DNA from: Marinobacter panjinensis
GTDB taxonomy: Bacteria > Pseudomonadota > Gammaproteobacteria > Pseudomonadales > Oleiphilaceae
Assembly (NCBI RefSeq): GCF_005298175.1
Contig: NZ_SZYH01000001.1
Coordinates: forward strand, 2,976,001 to 3,040,000
Direction: 5' to 3'
Length of the DNA stretch: 64,000 nt
A model generated the notes under the pieces. That model was given only the letters and a program-made list of their open reading frames with translations, made no database searches and was not told where the DNA came from. The position numbers and the translations under genes are program-made. This document shows, one piece after another, positions 26,987-36,474 of the stretch (positions within the stretch are counted from its first letter, which is position 1; each line of letters opens with the position of its first letter).

Positions 26987-27409
26987 ATGCAATCATTGAA
27001 AGTATCCGATGTCATGTGGAATCACATCGAGCCTGTGCGCTGTGGCACGCGGTTAACCAAAGTGGTTAAGACGTTGCTTCACAACCACGTAACGGGCTTG
27101 CCGGTTGTGGATGACCACCGCAAGGTTATCGGTTTCATCTCGGAGCAGGATTGTATCCATGCCCTGCTGGTGAGTAACTATCACCACGAAGGTGATCCGT
27201 TGGTAGATGACGTCATGTTCCGCAATCCGGTGACCATATCACCGGAAATGTCCGTGGTGGATCTGGCCCAGAACCTGGGTGCCGGAAAACCCAAGGTCTA
27301 TCCGGTGGTGGACCACAACCGCCTGATTGGCATCGTAACCAGAACGGCGATCCTGTCTGAGCTGGCAAAGGCCGGTTTCGGTATCGATGTGCCCAGATAC
27401 GCGTTGTGA
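26987..27409 (+). CDS. CBS-domain protein (two CBS motifs)
   Basis: A 140-residue protein made only of two CBS motifs (about 4-60 and 70-130: LKVSDVMWNHIEPVRCG... and VDDVMFRNPVTISPEMS...). CBS pairs bind adenosine nucleotides and usually regulate a partner, which is not evident here. I chose ATG at 26987 since GGAG lies nine bases upstream; the frame extends upstream without a ribosome site. It is 25 nt before the S-formylglutathione hydrolase gene, so the two may be co-transcribed. Confidence 0.85.
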   Translation: MQSLKVSDVMWNHIEPVRCGTRLTKVVKTLLHNHVTGLPVVDDHRKVIGFISEQDCIHALLVSNYHHEGDPLVDDVMFRNPVTISPEMSVVDLAQNLGAGKPKVYPVVDHNRLIGIVTRTAILSELAKAGFGIDVPRYAL

Positions 27410-27434
27410 AATTCCTATAGACCCAGAGGTGACC

Positions 27435-28280
27435 ATGGAACTGCTCTCCACCAACGTCTGTTTTGACGGTGAACACCGTCGCTACCGGCATCATTCGGCG
27501 GCGCTGGACTGCAACATGGAGTTTGCGGTGTACCTGCCCCCGACTGCCCTGGGTACCAATGCGCGCCCGGTGCCGGTGCTTTACTGGTTGTCAGGGCTGA
27601 CCTGCACCGACCAGAATTTCATGCAGAAGGCCGGCGCCCAGAAGAAAGCCGCCCGGCTTGGTATGGCCATTGTTTGTCCGGATACCAGTCCCCGGGGGCT
27701 GGACCTGCCCGGCGAGGATGACAGTTATGATTTCGGCAGTGGTGCCGGGTTTTATGTAAACGCCACCCGTCAGCCCTGGGCGCCTCACTACCGCATGTAT
27801 GATTATGTGGTCAAAGAACTGCCGCAGCTGGTGGAAGGCCACCTGCCAGTAACCGAGGATCGCAGCATCAGCGGACATTCCATGGGCGGGCACGGTGCCC
27901 TGATTGCGGCGTTGAAGAATCCGGGGCAGTACAAGTCGGTGTCTGCCTTTGCCCCCATTGCCAATCCCAGCGAATGCCCTTGGGGGCAGAAAGCCTTTAG
28001 TGGCTATCTGGGTGATGACAGGACAGCCTGGGAGGAGTGGGATGCCACAATGCTGATCCCTACGGCCAGGGAGCGGTTACCGCTGCTGGTAGACCAGGGC
28101 ACCGCAGACGAGTTTCTCGACAGCCAGCTTAATCCGGATGCGCTGGCAGACGCCTGTGAAAAAGTGCACCACCACATCAATTTGCGGATGCACCGAGGGT
28201 ACGACCACAGTTACTTCTTCATTGCCTCGTTTATCGACGATCACCTGGAGCATCATGCCCAGGCGCTAGGGCTGAAATAG
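27435..28280 (+). CDS. S-formylglutathione hydrolase
   Basis: Hydrolyses S-formylglutathione to formate and glutathione in formaldehyde detoxification. The 281-residue product has the esterase-D-type signature: LYWLSGLTCTDQNF, CPDTSPRGLDLPGE, nucleophile Ser149 in SISGHSMGGHGAL, and a C-terminal catalytic His in RGYDHSYFFI. ATG at 27435 has AGAGGTG just upstream. The usual partner, glutathione-dependent formaldehyde dehydrogenase (adhC/frmA), is absent here. Gene name would be fghA or frmB in other species. Confidence 0.93.
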   Translation: MELLSTNVCFDGEHRRYRHHSAALDCNMEFAVYLPPTALGTNARPVPVLYWLSGLTCTDQNFMQKAGAQKKAARLGMAIVCPDTSPRGLDLPGEDDSYDFGSGAGFYVNATRQPWAPHYRMYDYVVKELPQLVEGHLPVTEDRSISGHSMGGHGALIAALKNPGQYKSVSAFAPIANPSECPWGQKAFSGYLGDDRTAWEEWDATMLIPTARERLPLLVDQGTADEFLDSQLNPDALADACEKVHHHINLRMHRGYDHSYFFIASFIDDHLEHHAQALGLK

Positions 28281-28290
28281 TGGTCAGGCG

Positions 28291-29412
28291 CTAGCGAAAT
28301 CCCCATAACAGCCCGAAATCCATGGACGGCATGACTTCGGGCTGCTCTATAGCCCTGACGTTGAATTCCAGCAGGCTGCAGTCCCGCTCAAACGTGCCAT
28401 TGTAACGATTGCCCCGTGGACCGATGATCGCTTTGGCAAACGGTCCCCGGTGCCGATGGGGGCGTCTTACGATCACGGCCACCTCGTTATTGGCCAGCCT
28501 GACCAGTGTGCCAGGCGGATACTCGGTAAGCACGGTCAGCAGCGCGCGGGGAATTGCCGGACGAAACTTGCCGTTGGCCAGCGAGGTGATCAGTTTACGG
28601 GCTTCCACAACGTTCATTCGCTCCCGGTATGCGCGGCGTGTAATCATCGCGACATAACGCTCTGCCAGCGCGAGGATTTCCGCCTCACCCCGGATATCAG
28701 TACCGCTGAGCCCTTGCGGATAGCCCGAGCCGTCTGCCTGTTCGTGATGCTGGGCAATGATTTTCAGTAATATGGGGCTGGTTATGTCGGCGTCTTTCAG
28801 TGCCTGGATGCTACGTGCCGGATGCTTGCGTATCACGGCGCGCTGGTCATCGGTCAGTACCCGGTTGGAGGCATTCAGCTTGTCGGCCACCGGTACCAGC
28901 GCCAGGTTCGCTGTCAGCGCGGCGCTGATCAGCACGGCGATCCGCTTGTCATCAAGCCCGAATCGGCGTGCGGTAAACTGGCAGAGGATGGCGTAGAACA
29001 GAATCTGTTCGTGAATGGTGGGCTCGATGGAATACAGGTGCACCAGCGCCAGACTGGCTTCCGGCGACTCCTGGCACATCTGGTCAATCATTCGCGACAG
29101 ACCCAGCACTCGTTTGAGAGCACTCTCTTCCCGCCTGGTAATGGCATTGAGTGTCGATTCCAGTGTCTGCAGCAACAACGGGTATTCCGAAAACGGGTTG
29201 AGAACCCGGGTGTCCTCCAGAATCTCATCCTGCGGGCGTTCAATTTTGCGGGGCTGGAAAAGGCCACGCTCAAACAGCTGCTCAAGCTGAATGTCATTCT
29301 GAATAACGTAACCCTGACGCAAAAGCACATTGCCGTCGGCGTCGAAGACCGTCCAGGGTAAAGGCTTTCCAATGGTCAATGCGCCGGGTGCGATACGGAC
29401 AAGATTCGGCAC
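28291..29412 (-). CDS. degenerate HD-GYP domain protein
   Basis: Residues about 130-290 align with HD-GYP c-di-GMP phosphodiesterases. The GYP half is intact (HHEQADGSGYPQGL, 222-235). The metal-binding HD pair, expected in a motif like LLHDIGK, reads SAALTANLALVP (163-174) with no His-Asp. The ADVFDAL-like segment is also altered (LAERYVAM, 249-256). It is probably not a phosphodiesterase and may bind nucleotide or partners. The N-terminal 120 residues are unrecognised; a further C-terminal part (about 295-373) has beta character. It ends the signalling operon region, 94 nt after the LOV gene. Confidence 0.75.
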   Translation of the reverse strand: MPNLVRIAPGALTIGKPLPWTVFDADGNVLLRQGYVIQNDIQLEQLFERGLFQPRKIERPQDEILEDTRVLNPFSEYPLLLQTLESTLNAITRREESALKRVLGLSRMIDQMCQESPEASLALVHLYSIEPTIHEQILFYAILCQFTARRFGLDDKRIAVLISAALTANLALVPVADKLNASNRVLTDDQRAVIRKHPARSIQALKDADITSPILLKIIAQHHEQADGSGYPQGLSGTDIRGEAEILALAERYVAMITRRAYRERMNVVEARKLITSLANGKFRPAIPRALLTVLTEYPPGTLVRLANNEVAVIVRRPHRHRGPFAKAIIGPRGNRYNGTFERDCSLLEFNVRAIEQPEVMPSMDFGLLWGFR

Positions 29413-29506
29413 TCTGTCGCTTCCTGATGCTTGTAGTAATAATGCTTAAGTCTAACTCTGAATCCCTGTTCAACTCCAGAAAGAACCGGTCAGCCTCTCT
29501 GGGTAA

Positions 29507-32380
29507 TCAACTGACCGTGGCCCGGTAGTAGAGAAACGCCTGCTGGATATGCTCACGTATCTGCTTGTCGTCCCAGGGTTTCGTGAGGAACTTGTAGATA
29601 GCCCCTTCGTTGATGGCGTCGGTGACCGACTTCAGGTCGGTATACCCTGACAACACGATGCGAACGGTTTCCGGGTGAATCGCTTTAACCGCACTCAGAA
29701 AATCGGTGCCGGACATCTCAGGCATACGCTGGTCAGAAACAATCACCTGCACCTGGTTTGCGGCGAGCAAACTGAATGCCTCTTTGACACTGGTGGTGGC
29801 CAGTATGCGATAACCATCACGCCGCAGTAACCGGGTCAGTGCACGCAGTATGTTTTCTTCGTCATCCAGCAGGAGCAGCGTTCGCTCCTGCTCGCTACGG
29901 TCACTGGTACGGGTTGCCAATGTGTTCCCCGCACCCTGGTCATTCAGAAAAGCCAGTAGATCATCAAACGGCATGGGCCTGGCAAAAGCGAACCCCTGAA
30001 GAAGGTCGCAGTGGTTTTTCCGCAGGTAGGTGGCGTGTGCTTCGGTTTCAACCCCTTCGGCGACCACCTCCAGGCCCAGGTGATGGGCCATGGAGATAAC
30101 ACCCTGAGTGATGGCGGCATCGCTGCGGTTCTCGATAACATCCTTGATAAAGGACCGGTCAATCTTGATCTTGTTGGCGGGCAGCAGCTTGATATAACTG
30201 AGGCTGGAAAAACCGGTTCCGAAATCATCAATGGCAATATGGACCCCGAGCGCGCGAATGGCATGGAGGGTATTGATAACAACATCCGTGTCCAGGAGTA
30301 CCGCGGATTCCACCACCTCCAGCTCCAGACTTTCCGGCGGAAGACCGAACGCCTTGAGGGCGTTGGTGACTGTAAGAATAAAGCCTTCTTTGCGTAGCTG
30401 GATCGGCGATACGTTGACCGAGATAGAGCAGTGTCGGAAGCCCCGCGAGTGCAGATGAACCATGTCGCGACAGGCCTTCCGCAGAACCCATTCACCCAGT
30501 GCGATGATCTGCCCGGTTTCTTCCGCCAGGGGGATGAAATCAGCGGGGGAGATCAGCCCCCGGGTAGGGTGTTGCCAGCGAACCAGGGCCTCGACGTTCC
30601 GGGTCTGCCCGGTGTGGGCATCAATCAGTGGCTGGTAATACACTGACAGCTGCTCCTGATCAATGGCATCCTGCAGCTCATTTCGCAGGGCAACCCGGTA
30701 GCTGGCTTCTTCATTGAATTCCTGGGAATACCATTGGTAAGTGTTGCGCCCCTGCTGCTTCGCACGGTACATGGCCAGGTCGGCCTGTTGCAGCAGCGCC
30801 ATGGGTTTATCAATGCTGCCATCGGTAAAGGATATGCCGGCACTGGCTGTGAGATGAACGGTTTCGCCATCCAGGTGATAGGGCTTGGCAATTTCATGAA
30901 TGGCGGTTTCAACGACGATCACAGCGTCTTCGGCCTGGGCCAGATCCGGCAGCAATATGATGAACTCGTCACCGCTGATCCGGGCAACGGTGTCGCCGGA
31001 GCGCACCAGTGCCTTCAGGCGCCTGCCCACTTCAACCAGCAACTGGTCGCCAAAGCGGTGCCCGAGAGAGTCGTTGATCAGCTTGAAACCATCCAGGTCG
31101 AGAAACAACAGGGCGATGGTCCGCCCATAGCGTCGGGATAACTGGCATGCCTGGCTCAGCCGGTCTTCGAGCAGGGTGCGGTTTGGCAGCCCGGTGAGGA
31201 CATCGTGGCTGATATTGAACGCCAGCTCGTGTTCGGCTGATTTGCGCTCCGAGATATCATTTTGAACACCGATAAAATGGGTGATCTCACCCTGCTCATC
31301 GCGCATGGGCGAGATGTACAGGTCATTCCAGAACGGCGTGCCATCCTTGCGGTAGTTTCTCAGCACTGCCGAGATGTCGGTACCCTTTTTCAGGCCGCGC
31401 CTTATTTCCGCGAGCCCCTGCTCGTTGCTGAGATCGAACACGTCCCCCTGAAGGAAGCGACAGTTTCGCCCGAGCACATCCGCCGTGTCGTAACCGGTGA
31501 TTTTCTCGAATGCCCTGTTGGCGTAGATAATGGGCAGATCGTCCTGCCGGGCATCGGTAATAAGGATACCGTTAGAGCTCGACTCGATACTGCGTTTGAA
31601 CAGCCGGAGCTGGCGGCTGTTATCCAGCTGAGAGGTGACATCCGTGATCATCAGCACCTGCAGGGGGCGATGGTTGATGGTCATGTTGGTGCTGACCATT
31701 TCTACGATCATTTCCTCACCGCCGCGGCGCTGGTGTCTTTCCAGTGTCCCGCCTTCCCGCAATAGAATGCCCTCGGACGATAGCCTGGGCGATGTGTGAA
31801 CAGGAGCGCGAAGTTTATCCAGCGTCAGACTGTCCAGCTCGTCGTTGCTGTAACCGTAGAGTGCCCTGGCAGCTTCGTTCATGGAGACCAGGGCCAGCGA
31901 GCCCGGTGCCACCAGACACATGGGGGCAGGGTTGCTTTCAAACAGCAGCCGGTAGTGACTCTCACTGTTCGCCAGGCTTTCTGTCGCCATAGCCCGGTCG
32001 ATGGCGTAGCGGATACTGCGGATCAGGGTATGGCCGTCGAGGCTTCCCTTGACCAGATAATCCGCCGCCCCCAGCTCTACGGCGCGCACATCCAACTCAT
32101 CATCGCCCTGACCGGTCAGCAGAATAAAGGGCGTGGAGATGCTCCGTTCCCGGGCTTCCCGGATCAGGTCGATTCCGGAATCCGGGCCCAGCCGAAGATC
32201 CACGAGGGCTACCGCGTAATCACCCGTCTCCAATGCGGTAATGCCCCCGCTGGCGGAGTCGACCCAGTCCAGCCGGGTGCTGACCGGGCTGCTGTCCTGC
32301 AGGAGGTCGCGGGTAATCAGGTAATCGTCTTCGTCGTCTTCTATCAGCAGGATTCGCAGCAAAGGTTCAGTCTCGGTCAT
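29507..32380 (-). CDS. REC-PAS-LOV-GGDEF-EAL-REC blue-light c-di-GMP protein
   Basis: Domain order in 957 residues: REC (about 8-125, phospho-Asp61), PAS (about 138-255), LOV (about 262-378), GGDEF (about 390-550), EAL (about 560-815) and REC (about 835-950, Asp883). The LOV signature GRNCRFLQ at 304-311 contains Cys307, which forms the flavin photoadduct, followed by NYRKDGTPFWN. The cyclase site reads SGDEF (469-473), with I-site RSGD at 460-463. The EAL motif at 597-599 and DDFGTG are intact. It should both make and break c-di-GMP under light and phosphorylation control. The start overlaps the RR gene by 14 nt. Confidence 0.9.
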   Translation of the reverse strand: MTETEPLLRILLIEDDEDDYLITRDLLQDSSPVSTRLDWVDSASGGITALETGDYAVALVDLRLGPDSGIDLIREARERSISTPFILLTGQGDDELDVRAVELGAADYLVKGSLDGHTLIRSIRYAIDRAMATESLANSESHYRLLFESNPAPMCLVAPGSLALVSMNEAARALYGYSNDELDSLTLDKLRAPVHTSPRLSSEGILLREGGTLERHQRRGGEEMIVEMVSTNMTINHRPLQVLMITDVTSQLDNSRQLRLFKRSIESSSNGILITDARQDDLPIIYANRAFEKITGYDTADVLGRNCRFLQGDVFDLSNEQGLAEIRRGLKKGTDISAVLRNYRKDGTPFWNDLYISPMRDEQGEITHFIGVQNDISERKSAEHELAFNISHDVLTGLPNRTLLEDRLSQACQLSRRYGRTIALLFLDLDGFKLINDSLGHRFGDQLLVEVGRRLKALVRSGDTVARISGDEFIILLPDLAQAEDAVIVVETAIHEIAKPYHLDGETVHLTASAGISFTDGSIDKPMALLQQADLAMYRAKQQGRNTYQWYSQEFNEEASYRVALRNELQDAIDQEQLSVYYQPLIDAHTGQTRNVEALVRWQHPTRGLISPADFIPLAEETGQIIALGEWVLRKACRDMVHLHSRGFRHCSISVNVSPIQLRKEGFILTVTNALKAFGLPPESLELEVVESAVLLDTDVVINTLHAIRALGVHIAIDDFGTGFSSLSYIKLLPANKIKIDRSFIKDVIENRSDAAITQGVISMAHHLGLEVVAEGVETEAHATYLRKNHCDLLQGFAFARPMPFDDLLAFLNDQGAGNTLATRTSDRSEQERTLLLLDDEENILRALTRLLRRDGYRILATTSVKEAFSLLAANQVQVIVSDQRMPEMSGTDFLSAVKAIHPETVRIVLSGYTDLKSVTDAINEGAIYKFLTKPWDDKQIREHIQQAFLYYRATVS

Positions 32381-32843
32381 AACGTTTCGGTCTTATTGGC
32401 AAGGTCGCCGTCGTTGTCCAGTAGCTTGTCAGTGACGAAACAACGTCCAGCAGCCCTGAATAGCTCGATGGTTTGACAATGTAGGAGTTGGCGCCAGTGT
32501 CGTAACAGTAACGAATGTCGTCTTCGTTGCCCGAGGTTGTCATGACAATCGTCGGGATTGTTCGCAGACTGGAATTGGACTTGATCTCCTGCAATGCCTC
32601 CCGGCCGTCTTTCAGTGGCATGTTCAGATCCAGCAGTATCAGGTCCGGGCATACACTGGGTCCGTCAGGATTATCCGGTAGTTGCTCCTCTCCGTTGAGC
32701 AAACGCATCAGTTGAACACCGTCGTGGGCAAAGCAAATCCGGCAGTCTTGGCAGCGCTCCGCGAACGCCTCTTTCATCATTAGCCGGTCGTCAGCGTCAT
32801 CTTCGGCAATCAGAATCATCAGTTTTGTTTTGCGATCAGTCAT
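32367..32843 (-). CDS. stand-alone response regulator (Rcp1-like REC)
   Basis: Single REC domain, 158 residues, no output domain. Acidic pair EDDADD at 14-19, phospho-Asp72 in LLDLNMPLKDG, Lys in VKPSS near 123. The motif LLDLNMPLKDGREAL is typical of small regulators that partner phytochrome-type and multi-PAS kinases, as in cyanobacterial Rcp1. Its ATG overlaps the end of the large kinase gene by 8 nt, so that kinase is the likely phosphodonor. It overlaps the LOV gene by 14 nt downstream. Confidence 0.88.
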   Translation of the reverse strand: MTDRKTKLMILIAEDDADDRLMMKEAFAERCQDCRICFAHDGVQLMRLLNGEEQLPDNPDGPSVCPDLILLDLNMPLKDGREALQEIKSNSSLRTIPTIVMTTSGNEDDIRYCYDTGANSYIVKPSSYSGLLDVVSSLTSYWTTTATLPIRPKRYDRD

Positions 32844-35800
32844 TGCTGCGTCCTTTCATCTGATTGCTGGTTGGAAAGTGGATGCGGAAAGTCGTTCCAT
32901 GATCGACTTCGCTTTCAACGGATACCGTTGCGCCATGGCGGTCCAGTATCTTTTTCACGATCGCCAGGCCGATGCCGGATCCGGGGAAGGCCTGTTTGTG
33001 CAGCCGTTGGAAGGGTTGGAAAAGCTTTTCAACGTAGCACTGGTCAAACCCTACTCCGTTGTCACTGACAACCAGCGTCCAGTGGTGGTCTGTGCTGTCT
33101 TCAGGGTAGACCAATATGTGCGGGCTTTGGCCAGGCTTGTGGAACTTGACGGCATTGCTCAGCAGATTCTGGAAAACCTGCCGGAGCTGGGTGGCATCAC
33201 CCTTAACAGTTGGCAGTGGTCTGGTTTCGATGACCGCGTTCACCCGCGTGATAGACGTTTCCATATCCTGCAGCACCTCGCCCAGAATACGGTTGGTGTC
33301 GCAAACGGATAATGGCAGCGCCCGGGTCGTCACTCGGGAGTAGGTAAGAAGGTCCTGGATCAGGGACTGCATGCGTCTGGCGGCGGATTGCATCCGCTGC
33401 AGATAATCCTGCTCCTGATCATCAAAGCTGTCTGAACGGGTCAGTAGCCTGTCCGAGAAAGCCTGAATTTTGCGCAGGGGCTCCTGAAGATCATGGGAGG
33501 CAACAAAGGCAAAGTCCTGCAGCTCGCGGTTGCTGCGCTCCAGTTCAGCCATGGTGTCTTCCAGCTTCTTTTGCGCCTGTTTACGCTCATTTATGCTGCG
33601 ATAGTAGACGGCCAGGCCTTCATCGGAAGGGTAGGCACTGACTTCCATCCAGGTATCCAGGGGGGCGTAATAGGCCTCGAAGGATACCGACTTGCCGGTC
33701 GCCATGGCCAGTTGGTAGTGCCTTTCAAACTCGCTGCCTTGCGCCGCGGGGAACATCTCCCAGAGGGTGTTGCCCAGAAGTGCGTCACGGCTCTCTTTAA
33801 GCAATTCCTCCGAACGCCGGTTGACGTAGGTAAACCGCCATTCACGATCGAGGGTAAAAAAAGCATCGGTGATGCTTTCGAAAATGATTGCCTGACGCTC
33901 AGAAAACCTCCGGATCTGCTCCATGGCCTGGTGGGAAGCGGTGATGTCCTGTAGGCCGCCCTGTATCTCCACGATCCGACCATCCTCGTTTTTGACTGCC
34001 TGTCCGATGGCTCGCACCCATCGTAAACGGCCGAGCCGGGTGCGTACCTGGACTTCTTCATCGAAGGGGATGCCGGTCTGTATACACATGTTCAGGGCAT
34101 TGGTGATGGTTTCCCGGCTGTCTGGTGTGTAGAACCTGAGTGCCTCATCAAGGGCCGGCACTTCACCAATCGGTATCTCGAAGATATCGAACATGACATG
34201 AGACCAGCGGATTCGATCCGTGCCCACATCCACTACCCACCCGCCGATGCGCGCTGCTTTTTCGGCAATTTTTAGCACCGCCTCACTTTCCCGGAGCTTT
34301 TCCTGGGTGTGCCGAATTTCTGTGGTGTCACGGGCTGCCACATATATTAGATCGTCTGAGCTGAGGGTAGCGCTGAGTTCAAGCCAGTGCTCCGATCTAT
34401 TTCTGTTGATGACCCGGACTTGAAGATCTCTGATGGTCTGTCCGGCTATCAGTGCACTTACAGCTTCCTCGACCCTGGTCCGGTCGTCCTTGTGGATCAG
34501 TTGCATATAGGAGGCACCCAGCAGTTCTTCGCGCTCATAGCCAAGCACGTCCACAAAGGCGTTGTTGAGTTCGAAAAAGTGGCTGTTCAGGTCAACAATG
34601 CAGAACATGTCCGGCGATAACGAGAAAAACTGTTCCCGCTCCCGCATCAGGGTTTCCGCCACCAGCTGGTCGGTCATGTCACGGCCCACACAGAACAGAG
34701 CCTGATCCTCCTCTGACCATTCCGCCGTCCACGACAGGGTGACAATGTGGCCGTCACGGTGGCGCAGGTGGTTGCGAAAGCCATCAGTGACCTGGCGTTC
34801 GCCAGCCATGAGTTTACGCATTTCTTCTGCCGTGGCTTCCCGGTCTACGTCCGGTATCAGAAGGTTGTAGGGTTCACCGATAAGCTGATCCGGCCGATAG
34901 CCCAGAATATCCTCCGCCGCAGGATTAATGGAGGTGAACAGCCCCCTTGAATCGATGGAGCACAGAATGTCCCGGGAAAACTCCATGATTCGTTCATTGG
35001 TCTGCCTGAGCGACAGCTCTCTGGCAAGGTGGGCATTGACGGTGTCGTTGAGTTTCCGAAGGCTGTGGGAGCGGCGCTCGGATTCCCGCCAGAACAGGTG
35101 GCTGAGCATCATCAGGAAGCTGAGAACCAGGCCGGTAAACAGGACCAATGGCGGCAGGTAAAGTACGGTAGCTGGAAGCCCACCTTCGCGGGTGTACACT
35201 TCAATCTGCCACTGGCTGTCATGGTGGGTGTTGGTATTTCGGGTTGCCAATGGTATTCGTGTTCCCCTTGCTGTATTCGGAGAAAGATCGAAAATTGGAA
35301 TATTCCGGTAGTAGACCTTCAGGCTCAGGTCACCGTCGTAGTGCTTGAGCAGGCTGCTGTAGGCATCACCCAGATCAATAATCGCAAAAACGACCCAGGG
35401 CTTTTCGACTGCGGCCCTTGCGGGAGATGCGATCATGGCGTACATGCGACCGTTCTCATCCGGTTCCGGCGGGCTGAGATGCGGTCGACCGGTTCTGGTC
35501 ACGTGATCCAGCCACTTCTGGTTGTCAGATGCTCTCAGAAAACTGTTCAGCCAGTGCCTATGTTGCTCCCCCCGGGAATGAACACCGGCGGGCTGTCGGC
35601 TCGGGTCCAGGATGCCTATAAGCTGGATCTCTCGAAAGTCGTTCAGGTAACTCTGTGCTTCCTGTGCCCATTCGCTTTGTGCGGGTTTACCTGTCAGCAG
35701 GAGCTGTCGCTCTGCAAGTCTGCGTATGAGCGCCAGGTCGTCACTGAAGGTTGCGGCGCTGGACGCCTTCAACTGCTCAGCCAGAACCTCCGCCCTGTCC

Positions 35801-36474
35801 TGCAGGCTATTGCTGTTCTGGACACGCATGGCGTGCCAGGTGATGGTAGTCAGTGCTATGCCAAACACGCCGACCAGCACCAGCCTGGATGAAAAATCCG
35901 GCAGGTCACGCAGGTGGATGGTGTGAAGACATGGCAGAACCAGGCCCAGCAGGATCGCCAGTGGGCTGACAATAATGGTTGACTCAGCAATGGTGCCAAG
36001 GCTGAAGGCCCCGAGTGGCGGATGCCAGTGGGAAAACAGTGAAAGCAGGCCCAGTGCTACTACAGCAAGGCCGCATACCAGTCCTGCAAGCCGCCCCTTG
36101 CGAAGGTAGAGTGCAGCAAGCAGGGACAGCTCCGTGAGCAGAACCACCAGTAAAAGAGGTTCGCTGATGGCAAGAAAATCAAGCGAATCTGCGGCTGGTA
36201 GCCGCGGCAAAACAACCTGAACAAGGGCGATGATGCTGGTAAGGCAGGCCAGTACAATGGCCGCCGGAATCCTGCGAAACACCAGTGCCAAAAGTGAAGC
36301 CCCGATTAATATAGAGACCAGCCCGCCGCCAGGCGAGAGCGAAACCCGCCCGTTGGCACTGGCGCTCAGGGAGTAGTGATCAAATAAGATCACCAGCCCG
36401 ATGGTTATCAGGGCAATGGCCAGGGACAGCACAAGGCAGAAGCGCCCAATGACCGGGTTGCGGTCCTCCTTCAT
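32836..36474 (-). CDS. large membrane multi-PAS sensor histidine kinase
   Basis: In 1212 residues: seven or so membrane helices (about 10-215), a periplasmic CHASE-like sensor (about 215-420), a further helix (about 425-450), four PAS domains (about 490-610, 615-735, 745-865, 870-975), HisKA with phospho-His994 in ASHDLQEPLRKIQAF, and HATPase_c (about 1090-1210, DNGVGFD, GSGIGLAIVKK). The HisKA type (SHDLQEPLR) is that of phytochrome-like kinases. No LOV Cys signature is seen in its PAS domains. Its ATG overlaps the REC-GspE stop (ATGA), so it is tied to the motor ATPase gene upstream. Confidence 0.9.
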   Translation of the reverse strand: MKEDRNPVIGRFCLVLSLAIALITIGLVILFDHYSLSASANGRVSLSPGGGLVSILIGASLLALVFRRIPAAIVLACLTSIIALVQVVLPRLPAADSLDFLAISEPLLLVVLLTELSLLAALYLRKGRLAGLVCGLAVVALGLLSLFSHWHPPLGAFSLGTIAESTIIVSPLAILLGLVLPCLHTIHLRDLPDFSSRLVLVGVFGIALTTITWHAMRVQNSNSLQDRAEVLAEQLKASSAATFSDDLALIRRLAERQLLLTGKPAQSEWAQEAQSYLNDFREIQLIGILDPSRQPAGVHSRGEQHRHWLNSFLRASDNQKWLDHVTRTGRPHLSPPEPDENGRMYAMIASPARAAVEKPWVVFAIIDLGDAYSSLLKHYDGDLSLKVYYRNIPIFDLSPNTARGTRIPLATRNTNTHHDSQWQIEVYTREGGLPATVLYLPPLVLFTGLVLSFLMMLSHLFWRESERRSHSLRKLNDTVNAHLARELSLRQTNERIMEFSRDILCSIDSRGLFTSINPAAEDILGYRPDQLIGEPYNLLIPDVDREATAEEMRKLMAGERQVTDGFRNHLRHRDGHIVTLSWTAEWSEEDQALFCVGRDMTDQLVAETLMREREQFFSLSPDMFCIVDLNSHFFELNNAFVDVLGYEREELLGASYMQLIHKDDRTRVEEAVSALIAGQTIRDLQVRVINRNRSEHWLELSATLSSDDLIYVAARDTTEIRHTQEKLRESEAVLKIAEKAARIGGWVVDVGTDRIRWSHVMFDIFEIPIGEVPALDEALRFYTPDSRETITNALNMCIQTGIPFDEEVQVRTRLGRLRWVRAIGQAVKNEDGRIVEIQGGLQDITASHQAMEQIRRFSERQAIIFESITDAFFTLDREWRFTYVNRRSEELLKESRDALLGNTLWEMFPAAQGSEFERHYQLAMATGKSVSFEAYYAPLDTWMEVSAYPSDEGLAVYYRSINERKQAQKKLEDTMAELERSNRELQDFAFVASHDLQEPLRKIQAFSDRLLTRSDSFDDQEQDYLQRMQSAARRMQSLIQDLLTYSRVTTRALPLSVCDTNRILGEVLQDMETSITRVNAVIETRPLPTVKGDATQLRQVFQNLLSNAVKFHKPGQSPHILVYPEDSTDHHWTLVVSDNGVGFDQCYVEKLFQPFQRLHKQAFPGSGIGLAIVKKILDRHGATVSVESEVDHGTTFRIHFPTSNQMKGRSND

